DNA of 64,000 bases from Planctomycetes bacterium syqfu (GTDB taxonomy: Bacteria; Planctomycetota; Phycisphaerae; Phycisphaerales; Phycisphaeraceae): the NCBI GenBank assembly GCA_020974905.1, contig CP087563.1, forward strand, positions 310,001 through 374,000, read 5' to 3'. A model generated the notes under the pieces. It worked only from the letters and a program-made list of their open reading frames with translations, was not told the origin of the DNA and did not search any database. Below are positions 1 through 8,130 of this stretch, piece after piece. Both the position numbers and the translations under genes were made by a program. The stretch's first letter is position 1, and each line of letters begins with the position of its first letter.

Positions 1-461
1 TTCTGGACCATCACAATGGCATGGGACATCTGCTCGAACTGTGTCACCAGATTAATCAGCAGCGGTGACGCGACGTTGTAAGGCAAGTTCGCGATGAGTT
101 TGAAAGGCTGATCACCAAGCTCGCTGACCACCTCGGGATTGATCTGGTGCTTGCCTTCAAGGACATCCCCTTTAACCAGCGTCAAACGGTCATCGCCTGC
201 AAATTGCTGCTCGAGAATCGGCCACATGTCACGGTCAACTTCCACTGCCACCACGCGGGCGTCGGCTTCGAGAAGTCGACTTGTCAATGCCCCCGTCCCC
301 GCCCCGACTTCAAGTACCAATTGACCGGGTTGCAGGTCCCCTGCCTCAAGGATGGCCTGCATCTTGTTGCCGTCATGCAGAAAGTTTTGGCCGAAGCGCT
401 TCTTGGGGCGCAAGCCAAAGCTGTCGAGAAGGTATTTGATCTGTCCGAGCGTCTGAGCCAT
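1..461 (-). CDS. rsmA: 16S rRNA dimethyladenosine transferase RsmA/KsgA (partial, N-terminal part)
   Basis: RsmA dimethylates two adjacent adenines near the 3' end of 16S rRNA during late small-subunit maturation, using SAM. The minus-strand translation begins MAQTLGQIKYLL, then has the family N-terminal KRFGQNFLHD, the SAM-binding LEVGAGTGALT and the catalytic NLPYNVASPLL. The start at 461 places GQNFL about 20 residues in, as in the family, although no strong ribosome-binding site is visible. The gene runs off the left edge, so the C-terminal domain is not seen. It is a host gene lying outside the prophage, read away from it. Confidence 0.93.
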   Translation of the reverse strand, partial: MAQTLGQIKYLLDSFGLRPKKRFGQNFLHDGNKMQAILEAGDLQPGQLVLEVGAGTGALTSRLLEADARVVAVEVDRDMWPILEQQFAGDDRLTLVKGDVLEGKHQINPEVVSELGDQPFKLIANLPYNVASPLLINLVTQFEQMSHAIVMVQ

Positions 462-649
462 CCCATTAGAGTAGCAAAAAACGCTCTCAGACGGATCATG
501 GTGTTCAATTGGCGTGGGGATCAAGAAAAAGAATCTGAGCAAAAAAGCAACTTCGCTAGCGAAAAAGCGATTGCGGCTGCGATGCAAATCACCACAATAA
601 ATTGCTTCCAAGGTGATGGTTGCAGGATTTGTACCGCCGGATGTCCAAC

Positions 650-683
650 AAAAAACACCGACACGCATCAGCACATCGGTGTT
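650..683 (-). terminator. Rho-independent terminator of the host tRNA-Gly
   Basis: On the minus strand an 8-bp stem (AACACCGA with TCGGTGTT, 654-661 and 676-683) is followed by a run of five to six T. It lies about 45 nt past the tRNA-Gly 3' end at 726, so it most likely ended the original host tRNA transcript. Confidence 0.75.
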
Positions 684-725
684 TAAAGTTTGACTCAGAA
701 CTGGCATAAATGACAGTCTGAAAAA

Positions 726-770
726 AGCGGGTGACCGGGGTCGAACCGGCAACATTCAGCTTGGAAGGCT
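726..770 (-). pseudogene. 3' half of host tRNA-Gly(TCC), split by prophage integration
   Basis: This stretch encodes the anticodon loop, the 3' side of the anticodon stem, variable region, T-arm (GGTTCGA) and 3' acceptor strand (CACCCGC, 727-733) of a tRNA. Joined at the shared core with 42,728-42,768 it gives one perfect cloverleaf with anticodon TCC. The sequence inside the prophage (771 onward) does not continue the tRNA, so this half cannot act alone. The uninterrupted gene is reconstructed by inference from the two halves. Confidence 0.9.
758..770. other. attL core of the prophage
   Basis: The 13-bp sequence AGCTTGGAAGGCT is repeated exactly at 42,728-42,740. It spans the anticodon loop with three bases of stem on each side, a known type of target for tyrosine recombinases. 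The integrase gene begins 137 bp further in. Identity stops at both edges of the core, which fixes the crossover window. Confidence 0.88.
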
Positions 771-850
771 TAGCGCAAATTTTTGCAATCTTTGTTTTTG
801 AGCCAAAAAAACGCGATTTCTGAGCCGTGGGGGCCGGCCATATTGCCACA

Positions 851-904
851 TGCGGACGCCTGCGGACACTAACGGACACCAAAATTGGTCCCAAAATTGG
901 TCCC
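851..904. repeat. Direct repeats next to attL, candidate integrase arm-type sites
   Basis: Two families of short direct repeats lie between attL and int. TGCGGAC-type words occur at 851-880 (TGCGGACGCC, TGCGGACACT, AACGGACACC), and AAAATTGGTCCC occurs twice in tandem at 881-904. A related TTGGTCCC and CTGGTCTC pair lies near attR at 42,671-42,690. Placement on both arms of the attachment site fits integrase or Xis arm binding; this is inferred only. Confidence 0.55.
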
Positions 905-906
905 CC

Positions 907-2070
907 CTAGCCAAACTTCTCTTGATACTCAACATATTTGTCATCAAACAAGTGCGCATAACCCTGCGTTGTCCGTTGATCAGAGTGGCCCATTCCGTTT
1001 TGTATCGCATCCAGTGCAGCGCCGTTCTTGCGTGCAGTTGTGGCCCATGAGTGGCGGAGTTGATTCGGGGACCATGACGGGACGCCGGCTTTGGAAATAG
1101 CGTAAACGATAGCACGGTAATATGTGGTTGACGTGTACGAATTGCCAACGCGGCGATCTGTCTTTCTGGGCTTGTTTCTGCCAATGGTCTTGCCGTGCTT
1201 GATATCCTGTTCATGACGCGATACCTGCGGACTGAAGATCGGTGCCATCAGATCCGTCTGCAAATATGGCCTGATAAATTCCTGGGCACGCTTGCCGATC
1301 AGGACCTTTCGCTTCTTGTTCAGGTGACCTGTCTTGTGCTTGCGGCCGGGATCAAATACCCACAACAGCCCGGACATGTCCAACATGCCAGTTGTGATTG
1401 AGCACACTTCCCCGGGACGCATCCCAGTCAACCGCTGCACCATGATCATCGCCCTGACCGTAGGTGATGCACATTCACACGTTCTGAGAATGACATCATC
1501 GTCCACGGCGTTTACTTCCTCAGTCTCTTTAGCCGTAGTTCGGTATGCTTTGACTGGATCGACCACACGTACCCGCTCATAGGCGTCTTGATAGATCAAA
1601 CCCTTCTTGTAAGCCCATTTGAACACGTGACGTATCCGGCGGGTGCGGGCGTTAATTACATTGCGACACAGTCCGATCTTGACCATTTCCAACTGCACCA
1701 ATTCAATGTCCTGTGTGGTGATATCGTTGGCCAGCTTTTTGCCGTACTTCGCTACCAATTCACGCGTTGCATGCTCAAAATTCACATGTTCACCGGTATG
1801 TGTCCGATCAGCCCGACGGTAGTAGTCATAGGCATGCTCGTCGAATAGTTCGACAATGCCCTTAATCGTTGTTGGCTTCTGGTTCACGCCAGGTGCGCGG
1901 ACCAAAGGGTCAGTCAGCCATTTGGCCAGGAATTCATTGAATTTTATTTGAGCCTGTATCGGATCAGAACCGAATGAACGGGTGTGTCTTTTCCCGTTAT
2001 TGTCAGTCCATCTTGTACGATACTTGCCAGACGTTTGGTCGGTTTCTAACTTGAGGGATTTAGTTGCCAT
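907..2070 (-). CDS. int: Prophage tyrosine recombinase (integrase)
   Basis: This 387-residue site-specific recombinase should integrate and excise the prophage at the tRNA-Gly anticodon arm. An N-terminal SAM-like core-binding region (about 65-160) precedes the catalytic domain, with Arg218 in RLTGMRPGEV, the second-Arg box NQLRHSWAT (Arg339, with Asn336 in place of the usual His), His362 in MGHSD and the nucleophile Tyr371 in GYAH. The start overlaps the upstream Xis-like gene by 11 nt, so the two are probably translated from one leftward message. Its stop is 137 bp from the attL core, the usual place for a phage integrase. Confidence 0.95.
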   Translation of the reverse strand: MATKSLKLETDQTSGKYRTRWTDNNGKRHTRSFGSDPIQAQIKFNEFLAKWLTDPLVRAPGVNQKPTTIKGIVELFDEHAYDYYRRADRTHTGEHVNFEHATRELVAKYGKKLANDITTQDIELVQLEMVKIGLCRNVINARTRRIRHVFKWAYKKGLIYQDAYERVRVVDPVKAYRTTAKETEEVNAVDDDVILRTCECASPTVRAMIMVQRLTGMRPGEVCSITTGMLDMSGLLWVFDPGRKHKTGHLNKKRKVLIGKRAQEFIRPYLQTDLMAPIFSPQVSRHEQDIKHGKTIGRNKPRKTDRRVGNSYTSTTYYRAIVYAISKAGVPSWSPNQLRHSWATTARKNGAALDAIQNGMGHSDQRTTQGYAHLFDDKYVEYQEKFG

Positions 2071-2311
2071 GAATTTGATCTTGAGTGAGATTTAAACACG
2101 CGTCAATATCTTTTCGACGAACTTTTTTGCCTTTTGCTCCCGGTATGTCCAATACCGTGATGCCGCAGCTTTTGCAGAATCGTTCAGCCCGTTTTTTGGC
2201 TGCTTGCTGAGTGCTTGCACCGGCGAGGTCGCAGTATTCCGCTACAGTTACCAGTGACATCAGTGCGGGCCATCGCTTTTCAGGTAAGTCACTCACTTGC
2301 CACCTCGCCAT
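2060..2311 (-). CDS. Small HTH protein, candidate excisionase
   Basis: This 83-residue protein has a central stretch VTVAEYCDLAG followed by a basic helix (QQAAKKRAERF) and ends in RRKDIDACL. That order resembles winged-helix excisionases and MerR-like DNA-binding proteins, which bend attachment-site DNA. Position supports it: the gene sits directly before int and overlaps it by 11 nt. The assignment is by pattern and context only; a small regulator of another kind remains possible. Confidence 0.55.
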   Translation of the reverse strand: MARWQVSDLPEKRWPALMSLVTVAEYCDLAGASTQQAAKKRAERFCKSCGITVLDIPGAKGKKVRRKDIDACLNLTQDQIHGN

Positions 2312-2436
2312 TCCATGTAACCTCTGACTATCAGTACGACCATTGGTATAAAAAAATACTCAAGCCAAAACCGGAATAGAAGACACGCAAATACAAAAGC
2401 AGCAAAACCGAACAATACATCTATCCATTTAATCAT
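2293..2436 (-). CDS. Small membrane protein (47 aa)
   Basis: A 47-residue reading frame starts MIKWIDVLFGFAAF and is almost wholly hydrophobic to residue 37, enough for one or two membrane spans, ending in a charged MEWRGGK tail. A strong ribosome-binding site (GGAGG, eight bases upstream) precedes the ATG. It overlaps the 3' end of the upstream gene by 8 nt and the start of the Xis-like gene by 19 nt, filling what would otherwise be a gap. No family is recognised. Confidence 0.7.
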   Translation of the reverse strand: MIKWIDVLFGFAAFVFACLLFRFWLEYFFIPMVVLIVRGYMEWRGGK

Positions 2437-2791
2437 GCTTCACCTCCGCAATCAGCATCTCCCTCAAGCGATCCAACTCACCGGCGTATCTGGAAGAGGT
2501 GTCGAAGTCTAGATCGTCCAGCCTGCCTGAATCGATCTTGAGCAAACTTTCGATCCGCAATATGTTCCGCTTGCGGGTGTGTTCACGTCGGATTTCTTCA
2601 GCGCGTTCAGGCGTGATTAACTCGGCGGTTAAAAATCGACCATCAGGATTGCACCCGTCATTTTTTAGAAACCGGACGCCGCATTCGTCAACAACCCACT
2701 TGCTTGTCATGCGGTCAATACGGCCGATATGGACTGTCGACTTGCCCTTGATCAGTAGCCAGTCGCCTTGTTTTGCGTTATGCAGGTTCAT
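2429..2791 (-). CDS. Phage protein of unknown function
   Basis: A 120-residue soluble protein starting MNLHNAKQGDWLL. The ATG at 2791 overlaps the stop of the RuvC-like gene (ATGA) and follows AAGGAG by seven bases, which decides the start over an ATG ten codons upstream. The N-terminal third looks like a small beta domain (GDWLLIKG, VHIGRID), and the C-terminal half is helical and charged. No known domain is recognised. Confidence 0.75.
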   Translation of the reverse strand: MNLHNAKQGDWLLIKGKSTVHIGRIDRMTSKWVVDECGVRFLKNDGCNPDGRFLTAELITPERAEEIRREHTRKRNILRIESLLKIDSGRLDDLDFDTSSRYAGELDRLREMLIAEVKHD

Positions 2792-3309
2792 CTCATCACT
2801 CCTTGTCTTGTCCACCACCAATCACCAAGACTGATGGCATCTGACACATCGCCGCCGCTATCTTTGAGTTTTGCACGGTCATATTTTTCATACTTCTGCT
2901 CAACCCAAATTTGACGGACTCCCTTTTTCGTGCCATTGGTCCACTGATCCGCACGCGTGGTCTGAGCGATCACGCCCGCATGACGCAGTTCATTGAGCAC
3001 CATGCCCACTGCAATACCGTAGGTTGCCAACCCCCGCATCGCTCCCCAGCGCTTGGTTTTCTTGCCAGCCTGTCCAGGTGATGGTGTTTCAACGATTGCC
3101 ACCAACTGATCAACCTCACTGTTAGGCATGTGGTTCTGGATGATATTGGCCAGATCCGGGATCATGTCACGATCCAAACGATTAATCGCATCCAGCTTGG
3201 ACGGCCCGGTGATCTTGCCAAACTCAACAAGCTGGCCATGCCCTGTGCTGACGCAATAGCCAATCGCCGTGCTGGATGGGTCCAAGGACAGGAGTTTGGT
3301 GATCTTCAT
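2788..3309 (-). CDS. RuvC-like Holliday junction resolvase
   Basis: The 173-residue protein has the RuvC/RNase H fold signature: LSLDPSSTAIGY with Asp10, IVETPSPGQ with Glu74, and DVSDAISLGDW with Asp154 and Asp157, the four acidic residues that bind metal. Phages use such nucleases to resolve branched DNA during replication and before packaging. It overlaps both neighbours by ATGA-type junctions inside the leftward early operon. Length and motif spacing match the family. Confidence 0.85.
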   Translation of the reverse strand: MKITKLLSLDPSSTAIGYCVSTGHGQLVEFGKITGPSKLDAINRLDRDMIPDLANIIQNHMPNSEVDQLVAIVETPSPGQAGKKTKRWGAMRGLATYGIAVGMVLNELRHAGVIAQTTRADQWTNGTKKGVRQIWVEQKYEKYDRAKLKDSGGDVSDAISLGDWWWTRQGVMR

Positions 3310-3890
3310 AGTTCATCCACGATAAATTGGGGGTTAGGCTGGCATGCCTGCTCAAGCTTCACAAAGTCAACTTCCAGCAAGCTTCCCATGTTCACCAACA
3401 ACACTCGATGCCCGTGGCGTTCTTTGAGCGATCTATAGAGCCCAATCGCCCCGCTGAATGTGCTACGTGTAAACACCTTCACTGAACCGTCCATAATGGT
3501 TTTTCCGACTGGTTCCAGCATGATTTGATTTTTCCATAGCCATTCCATCACTTCTGAATACTCACCAACGATTGAAACCGGCTGAACTTTGGGCATGGCC
3601 TTAGCAGTCTTGATCATGTCATCCAAACTGGCGGATTGACCAGACGTAGCACCGGTATAGCCCTCGGTGTACAGCCTCGCAGCCATTTCAGCAGATACGA
3701 TCCGCCATGCTGGTGGATACAGTTGATATGGGGGACGGTCGATAGACCGGTTGTCCCAAACTTGCCAGACAGTTCTCATTTCGTGCTCCTTAATTTGATC
3801 AAGCTTCTGCTCAATCCGATCGAACTGTTTAAACAATTTGTAAAAAACGAATCCGGTAACACACGCAACAATGAATGACTCAATCGACAT
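3306..3890 (-). CDS. Phage protein with N-terminal membrane anchor and a second internal start
   Basis: From the ATG at 3890 the product is 194 residues: a single hydrophobic span (IVACVTGFVFYKLF), a short coiled coil (EQKLDQIKEHE), then a soluble domain beginning MRTVWQ. A much stronger ribosome-binding site (AAGGAG, six bases spacing) sits just before an in-frame ATG at 3779, so a soluble 157-residue form may also or only be made. No family is recognised. The 3' end overlaps the RuvC-like gene by 4 nt. Confidence 0.65.
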   Translation of the reverse strand: MSIESFIVACVTGFVFYKLFKQFDRIEQKLDQIKEHEMRTVWQVWDNRSIDRPPYQLYPPAWRIVSAEMAARLYTEGYTGATSGQSASLDDMIKTAKAMPKVQPVSIVGEYSEVMEWLWKNQIMLEPVGKTIMDGSVKVFTRSTFSGAIGLYRSLKERHGHRVLLVNMGSLLEVDFVKLEQACQPNPQFIVDEL

Positions 3891-4287
3891 GGCTATCCCC
3901 ATCGGCAACACGTCGAATGTCGTCTGCCCCGGCTGTGCCTTCCTTATCAAGCAACTTCAAACATTGATCACCGATGTCGATTTCCAGGTAGGGATTGCCC
4001 CCATCGAGCATCCGCCCTGTGCCGATTGAGAATGTAATCCCGTAGGTCTCACAGTAATCGCCCAGTCCCGTGATGGCATTCTCCATCACCCCACACTCAT
4101 GCTGCAGTTGGGGCATGTTAAACACCATATTGCCGTTGTCGATGACCGGATTGGCTGGCGTGTAATCACATATTTCAACACTGCCATCCTGGTTGATCAC
4201 CGTTTCGCGGATGACGATGGGGTAGTCGGTGACCGTCGCGTCCGGCGCGATCAGGTCAGTAACGTGGCGCGTGGTAGTGGGATTCAT
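3880..4287 (-). CDS. Phage protein of unknown function
   Basis: A 135-residue acidic protein (MNPTTTRHVTDL) with two segments: an N-terminal beta-like part (YPIVIRETVINQDG) and a C-terminal part (YLEIDIGDQCLKLLDKEG). It overlaps its neighbours by 4 and 11 nt, so it belongs to the same translation unit. No domain is recognised. Confidence 0.75.
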   Translation of the reverse strand: MNPTTTRHVTDLIAPDATVTDYPIVIRETVINQDGSVEICDYTPANPVIDNGNMVFNMPQLQHECGVMENAITGLGDYCETYGITFSIGTGRMLDGGNPYLEIDIGDQCLKLLDKEGTAGADDIRRVADGDSHVD

Positions 4288-4745
4288 TGAACACCCCCAG
4301 GCAAGGCAATACGGGGCATCTGACCGGTCTTGGATGCTTCGATCAGCTTGGGCATGGCAAATTCGCCGAAGGTCACACCGTTGGGCATAACGACGAACGC
4401 CATGAACTCGTGCTCAAGTGTTGTGACGCCTTCGGCGATACCGTTGAGTTTGGCTTTGATGGTCAACAGGAGCACGCGCCACTTCTGACGGGATGCCTGT
4501 TCCCATTCCTTGATCATCTGCTGATCCGTTCGACGGCTGCGTTTGCTCGGTGACATTCTGAACGCTTCCTTTGCAGGCAACTTGATCGACATCTGGATCA
4601 GGAGTTTTTGATATTCAAAAGCCACGGTCGCTTGGTTGTCATCCTCAATGATTCCAACACGCCCAGCACCGTGACGCCTGAGCATTTCCTTGATTTCAAT
4701 TTGTGACTTTTCAATGCTGACGTTTGTGTTTGATGCGTATGACAT
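4284..4745 (-). CDS. Conserved phage protein, about 153 aa
   Basis: The product begins MSYASNTNVSIEKSQ and carries an IEKSQIEIKEMLRRHGA helix followed by the strand pair AGRVGIIEDD and ATVAFEY. From memory, proteins of this type recur in siphophage early regions beside replication genes, but their role is not known to me. The ATG at 4745 has AGGA five bases upstream; a second ATG two codons earlier is possible. Confidence 0.72.
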   Translation of the reverse strand: MSYASNTNVSIEKSQIEIKEMLRRHGAGRVGIIEDDNQATVAFEYQKLLIQMSIKLPAKEAFRMSPSKRSRRTDQQMIKEWEQASRQKWRVLLLTIKAKLNGIAEGVTTLEHEFMAFVVMPNGVTFGEFAMPKLIEASKTGQMPRIALPGGVQ

Positions 4746-4747
4746 TT

Positions 4748-6034
4748 TCATCCTGCCATTTCAAAAAGGGTTATTTCGGTTTCGGGCTGAATGCACGCTG
4801 GGGAAAACCAGATGCGTTCCCGGTCTTTGTTGGTGTTCTCAGCGTTACGGTTGGCATAGCCGCCGTGGGCTTTCCAGGCTTCGACCGTCCAACCGTGCTG
4901 CTCGAGGATGTCGTGTTCGCCTGCGTAACCGCAAAGAGCGATGCGCATTTGCTTGTCCTGCCCCTGCTCAATGCACCAATGCAACACCCTGGCGACCAGG
5001 TGGTCAACGTCCTGCGATTTATCGTTGGCATAAAGATCACCATGTCGCTGTTGGTTGCCTTTGTCATCCGATGGTGGGTCGCCCTCACCTTGAAGATGCT
5101 TTAGCCATGCGTGCATGCGGTCAATCGACTTTGCATAGGGCGGGTCTAGGAACACGCCGGTCAAACCGATGCGCGTGGTGGTGGTTCGGGATCCGCAAAC
5201 GCGGGACCAGTCGCCGTAGCAGGTACGCACGAGACGCAGGCGGTCAGACAGGCGATGCATCCAATCCGTCAGCCACGCCCGACGCTGCTCACATGTGCCT
5301 GCATGTTTGTTGCCCAGAACACCCCTGCCAATGTCAAAGACGTCGCCGAGTTGGGGACGGCCGCATGACAGCACACCGCGACCGACGGCGCCAGAGTCAC
5401 CAGCAAGATCGGGAAGTTGGCTAGGCATGCACACGCCAGTGCCTGGGCCGTTGAACGATGCCAGCCTGAAGCGCTTGGCTTGACCGTGGACACCAGGGCC
5501 ATAACTGGAATTGCCGAGCACAGTGATAGGTCTGCGGTTGCTGAGTGTGTGATTCACGCCCTCTGATTTGAATGATGGCCGCCCCTGACAATCCGGTGAT
5601 GCAGCCAGTGGATTCCCACTGCACCATCCCCCACCAATCCAACAGCACTGTCCCCACACCCACCAACCGGCAATCCGGGCGTCATATGCAAGCGGGTCAT
5701 GCGTCATCCGTTCACGGAAGTCTGCGGACGTATGGGATTGCATCAGCCACCGGTGCCGCGCGTGCAGATCCGCCTCACTCACAGGCCAGTCGGCATGTTT
5801 GGCAACACCTGCAGGATCATGTAGCACTGCACGCCAGAAGTTGGTGACGAAGTGGTTGGTATCGCTAATCGTCTCAACCTTGCCGGTGTGGTCAGCAGGT
5901 CGACGCAGCAGCACAGCCACCGAACCAGCGAACGGCTCAATGTAATTGGAGACATCGCCCAAGCGGGACCATACCAGGTCAGCCACCTTAGACTTACCTC
6001 CGAACCACGGGAATGGGGCTTTCAATACACTCAA
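4748..6034 (-). CDS. DNA adenine methyltransferase, D12 (Dam) class
   Basis: The 428-residue protein should transfer a methyl group from SAM to adenine N6 in DNA. It shows PFPWFGGKS (residues 7-15, motif X/I), YIEPFAGS (31-38, SAM-binding region) and DPPY (296-299, catalytic motif IV). Residues about 135-245 are a Gly-rich variable insertion of the sort seen in phage Dam proteins, probably target recognition or filler. It is translationally linked to the C5 methyltransferase upstream by an ATGA-type overlap, so the two modification enzymes are made together, probably early in infection, as protection from host restriction. Confidence 0.9.
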   Translation of the reverse strand: MSVLKAPFPWFGGKSKVADLVWSRLGDVSNYIEPFAGSVAVLLRRPADHTGKVETISDTNHFVTNFWRAVLHDPAGVAKHADWPVSEADLHARHRWLMQSHTSADFRERMTHDPLAYDARIAGWWVWGQCCWIGGGWCSGNPLAASPDCQGRPSFKSEGVNHTLSNRRPITVLGNSSYGPGVHGQAKRFRLASFNGPGTGVCMPSQLPDLAGDSGAVGRGVLSCGRPQLGDVFDIGRGVLGNKHAGTCEQRRAWLTDWMHRLSDRLRLVRTCYGDWSRVCGSRTTTTRIGLTGVFLDPPYAKSIDRMHAWLKHLQGEGDPPSDDKGNQQRHGDLYANDKSQDVDHLVARVLHWCIEQGQDKQMRIALCGYAGEHDILEQHGWTVEAWKAHGGYANRNAENTNKDRERIWFSPACIQPETEITLFEMAG

Positions 6035-8130
6035 GCCGTCACCGCCTCTCTGCGGGCTTTGGCACGCTTAGCAGGCTTGGGCCAGTGCGGGATGACGTTG
6101 GCGCGGATGATTGCCTGCATTGGCGGTGGGCTGACACTGTTGCCAATCAATCGCACCTGCACGCGCTTTGAGAGTTTCTTGCCGTCTGCGCCTTCATCGA
6201 TCACATAGTCATCGCGGAAGCCTTGAGCGCGTGCCAGTTCGCGGGGTGTAAGCATCCGCATCAGTATGTCCACGATGGCCCAAACCTCACGATTGATGAT
6301 CACCGTCACCAAACCAAAACGCTCATGGGTCGGTATGGTGTGCAATGGTTCATCGTGGGATTGGCCGTAGCCTTGCCCGTAATACTTAATCAGAAATTCA
6401 GAGATCAAAGCGTAATGTGTCCCGCCAGCCTGCACGGTGGCCAGTGGATCAGTGGCCGGTTGACCATCTTTGCAGGTGCCTTTGAGTTTGACGATATGGG
6501 CAGCGGTAACACCCATCGAATGAGCTGCACCACCACCCTTACCCGTTGCAGGGCCTGCCGTGATGGTATGAACCGGATCGGAGAGTTTGGTCCCTGGGGA
6601 TGTGCCCTTAAACTTGTTGAGATACGCAGCGACAAGAGCGTGCTTGCCGCTACCACTGACCACGGTCCCCAAAGGCTTGTCGAGTCCAGGCACGCGGGGA
6701 GACTGGCCGGCACGTTCGCCGTAACCGATCTGGATGAGGGTTGGTGCTACAACCGCATGATGCGTACCACCTGCGACAATCGTTCGGACCGGCTCATCTG
6801 CTCGGTAGTGTGGTTTTTCACCGAAGTTGCTTTTAACAATGACCGGAGTCACAACCGCATGGTGTCCGCCACGCGGATAAGCGGTGACCGTAGACAATGG
6901 ATCGTTGGCGGACTTGGTCTGTGCATGGTCGTTGCCATAGTTGGCGATTGACATGATATATGGTTTTGACTCAGGCTCGTCTGTGCAGCCTGCGCTATTG
7001 CATGTGATGTCATCGATACGATAGCCGTTGCAAAGATGGACGATGTACGGATCAGCCGCATTGAGCACATGCCGATCCAGACCGGCAAAAATCCGTTTCA
7101 TGGTGTTTTCGGCCAGCGGTCGACGTGGGCATGGTCGTTTGTGCTGTTTCGCCCATGCCTTGGCCTCGTCCGGTGTGGCAAAGATGCTGCACATCGGTTC
7201 GGACCAGTCGATGATTTCGGCTGCGGTGCGGTAGGGTTTTAATCCGGTGTCTTGACCAGGTCGGGATTTGCCGCCTGCCACCGCTCGATTCTTTCCGCGA
7301 ATTGAATCACATTTCCGTGACCTTCCGCGTTTCCGTCCAGTGCAAGCATTCCCGCATACATCCGCACGGCTTTGGCTGCGTGCCGATCCTTTGCCCGAAT
7401 GATGAAAACCGGTTCGGTTGGTGGAATGGTTTCCCCGGTCTGATTGTTCGTGATTTTCAGTGTGTACTTGTCCATGTGTTTTCTCCGGCCAATTAATTGG
7501 TTTGCCATCGCAACGCGCGATGAGAAATAGTCTGTCACGTGTTGTAGGTGCGCCATAATCGCACGCACGCAGGCGGTGCCATTCGACCACGTAGCCCAGG
7601 TATCTCAGGATGTTGACGAAAATCTGGAAGATCGCACCGTCACGCAGCGGGATGCCGTTTTCGTCAAGTTCGCTCCACTGCTCAAACTCCGGCACGTTCT
7701 CCAGCGTGATGACGCGCGGCTTGTTTTGCGGGCCCAGTGCCCATATCCAGCGGATAACCACCCATGCCAGGCTTCGTCGCTGTACCGTGCGTATCGGCTT
7801 GCCACCCTTTGCCCTTGAAAAGTCGGTACAGTCGGGTGATGCGTGCAGATGGGCAACCGGCTTGCCATCGGTCACTTCCACCGGGTCAACGTCAAACACG
7901 TCGGTCTGAATGTGATCAGTCATCGGATGATTGCGGGTATGACAGGCAATCGCGTCAGGATCGTGGTTGATGGCAATATCGACATGACGGTTGATACCAG
8001 CTTCGGCAAACGCCTGCTCAATGCCGATAGATGCCCCGCCGCCGCCTGCAAACAGGTCAACGATCAGACCATCCATGGTGGTGTCGTATAGGCCATGGTC
8101 TTTGACCCGTGGGGGTACAGCCATCAGCAT
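6031..8130 (-). CDS. DNA (cytosine-5) methyltransferase with large insertion
   Basis: A 699-residue C5 methyltransferase: motif I VDLFAGGGGAS (24-34), motif IV ASPDCTDFS with catalytic Cys101, motif VI ENVPEF (144-149), motif VIII-like RDRLFLIAR (198-206), and the C-terminal motif ARAQGF with GNSVSPP. Residues about 221-296 are a hydrophilic, Arg/Ser/Gly-rich insertion between the conserved WPEKTHG and GLKPYRTAAE; another gene is encoded there in a second frame. Residues about 395-605 contain six related units with a D-P-L/V-x-T-V/I signature followed by HH/HAVV-like strands, the likely target-recognition region. The start could be 8130 or 8124. Confidence 0.9.
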   Translation of the reverse strand: MLMAVPPRVKDHGLYDTTMDGLIVDLFAGGGGASIGIEQAFAEAGINRHVDIAINHDPDAIACHTRNHPMTDHIQTDVFDVDPVEVTDGKPVAHLHASPDCTDFSRAKGGKPIRTVQRRSLAWVVIRWIWALGPQNKPRVITLENVPEFEQWSELDENGIPLRDGAIFQIFVNILRYLGYVVEWHRLRACDYGAPTTRDRLFLIARCDGKPINWPEKTHGQVHTENHEQSDRGNHSTNRTGFHHSGKGSARSQSRADVCGNACTGRKRGRSRKCDSIRGKNRAVAGGKSRPGQDTGLKPYRTAAEIIDWSEPMCSIFATPDEAKAWAKQHKRPCPRRPLAENTMKRIFAGLDRHVLNAADPYIVHLCNGYRIDDITCNSAGCTDEPESKPYIMSIANYGNDHAQTKSANDPLSTVTAYPRGGHHAVVTPVIVKSNFGEKPHYRADEPVRTIVAGGTHHAVVAPTLIQIGYGERAGQSPRVPGLDKPLGTVVSGSGKHALVAAYLNKFKGTSPGTKLSDPVHTITAGPATGKGGGAAHSMGVTAAHIVKLKGTCKDGQPATDPLATVQAGGTHYALISEFLIKYYGQGYGQSHDEPLHTIPTHERFGLVTVIINREVWAIVDILMRMLTPRELARAQGFRDDYVIDEGADGKKLSKRVQVRLIGNSVSPPPMQAIIRANVIPHWPKPAKRAKARREAVTA
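7239..7475 (-). CDS. Small protein overprinted inside the C5 methyltransferase gene
   Basis: A 78-residue frame starts MDKYTLKITNNQTG and continues with EPVFIIRAKDRHAAKAV and a regular, well-mixed composition, unlike the biased residues in the methyltransferase frame over the same DNA. A GGAGA ribosome-binding site lies six bases before the ATG. The start falls within the codons of the conserved WPEKTHG motif of the methyltransferase, and the TAA stop falls where GLKPYRTAAE resumes. No function is known. The coding quality suggests this is the original gene of the stretch, carried as an in-frame insert in its host gene. Confidence 0.72.
   Translation of the reverse strand: MDKYTLKITNNQTGETIPPTEPVFIIRAKDRHAAKAVRMYAGMLALDGNAEGHGNVIQFAERIERWQAANPDLVKTPD

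Noticed and set aside
139-686. Open frames on the plus strand over rsmA
   Set aside because: They are antisense shadows of rsmA on the minus strand, which has clear family motifs.
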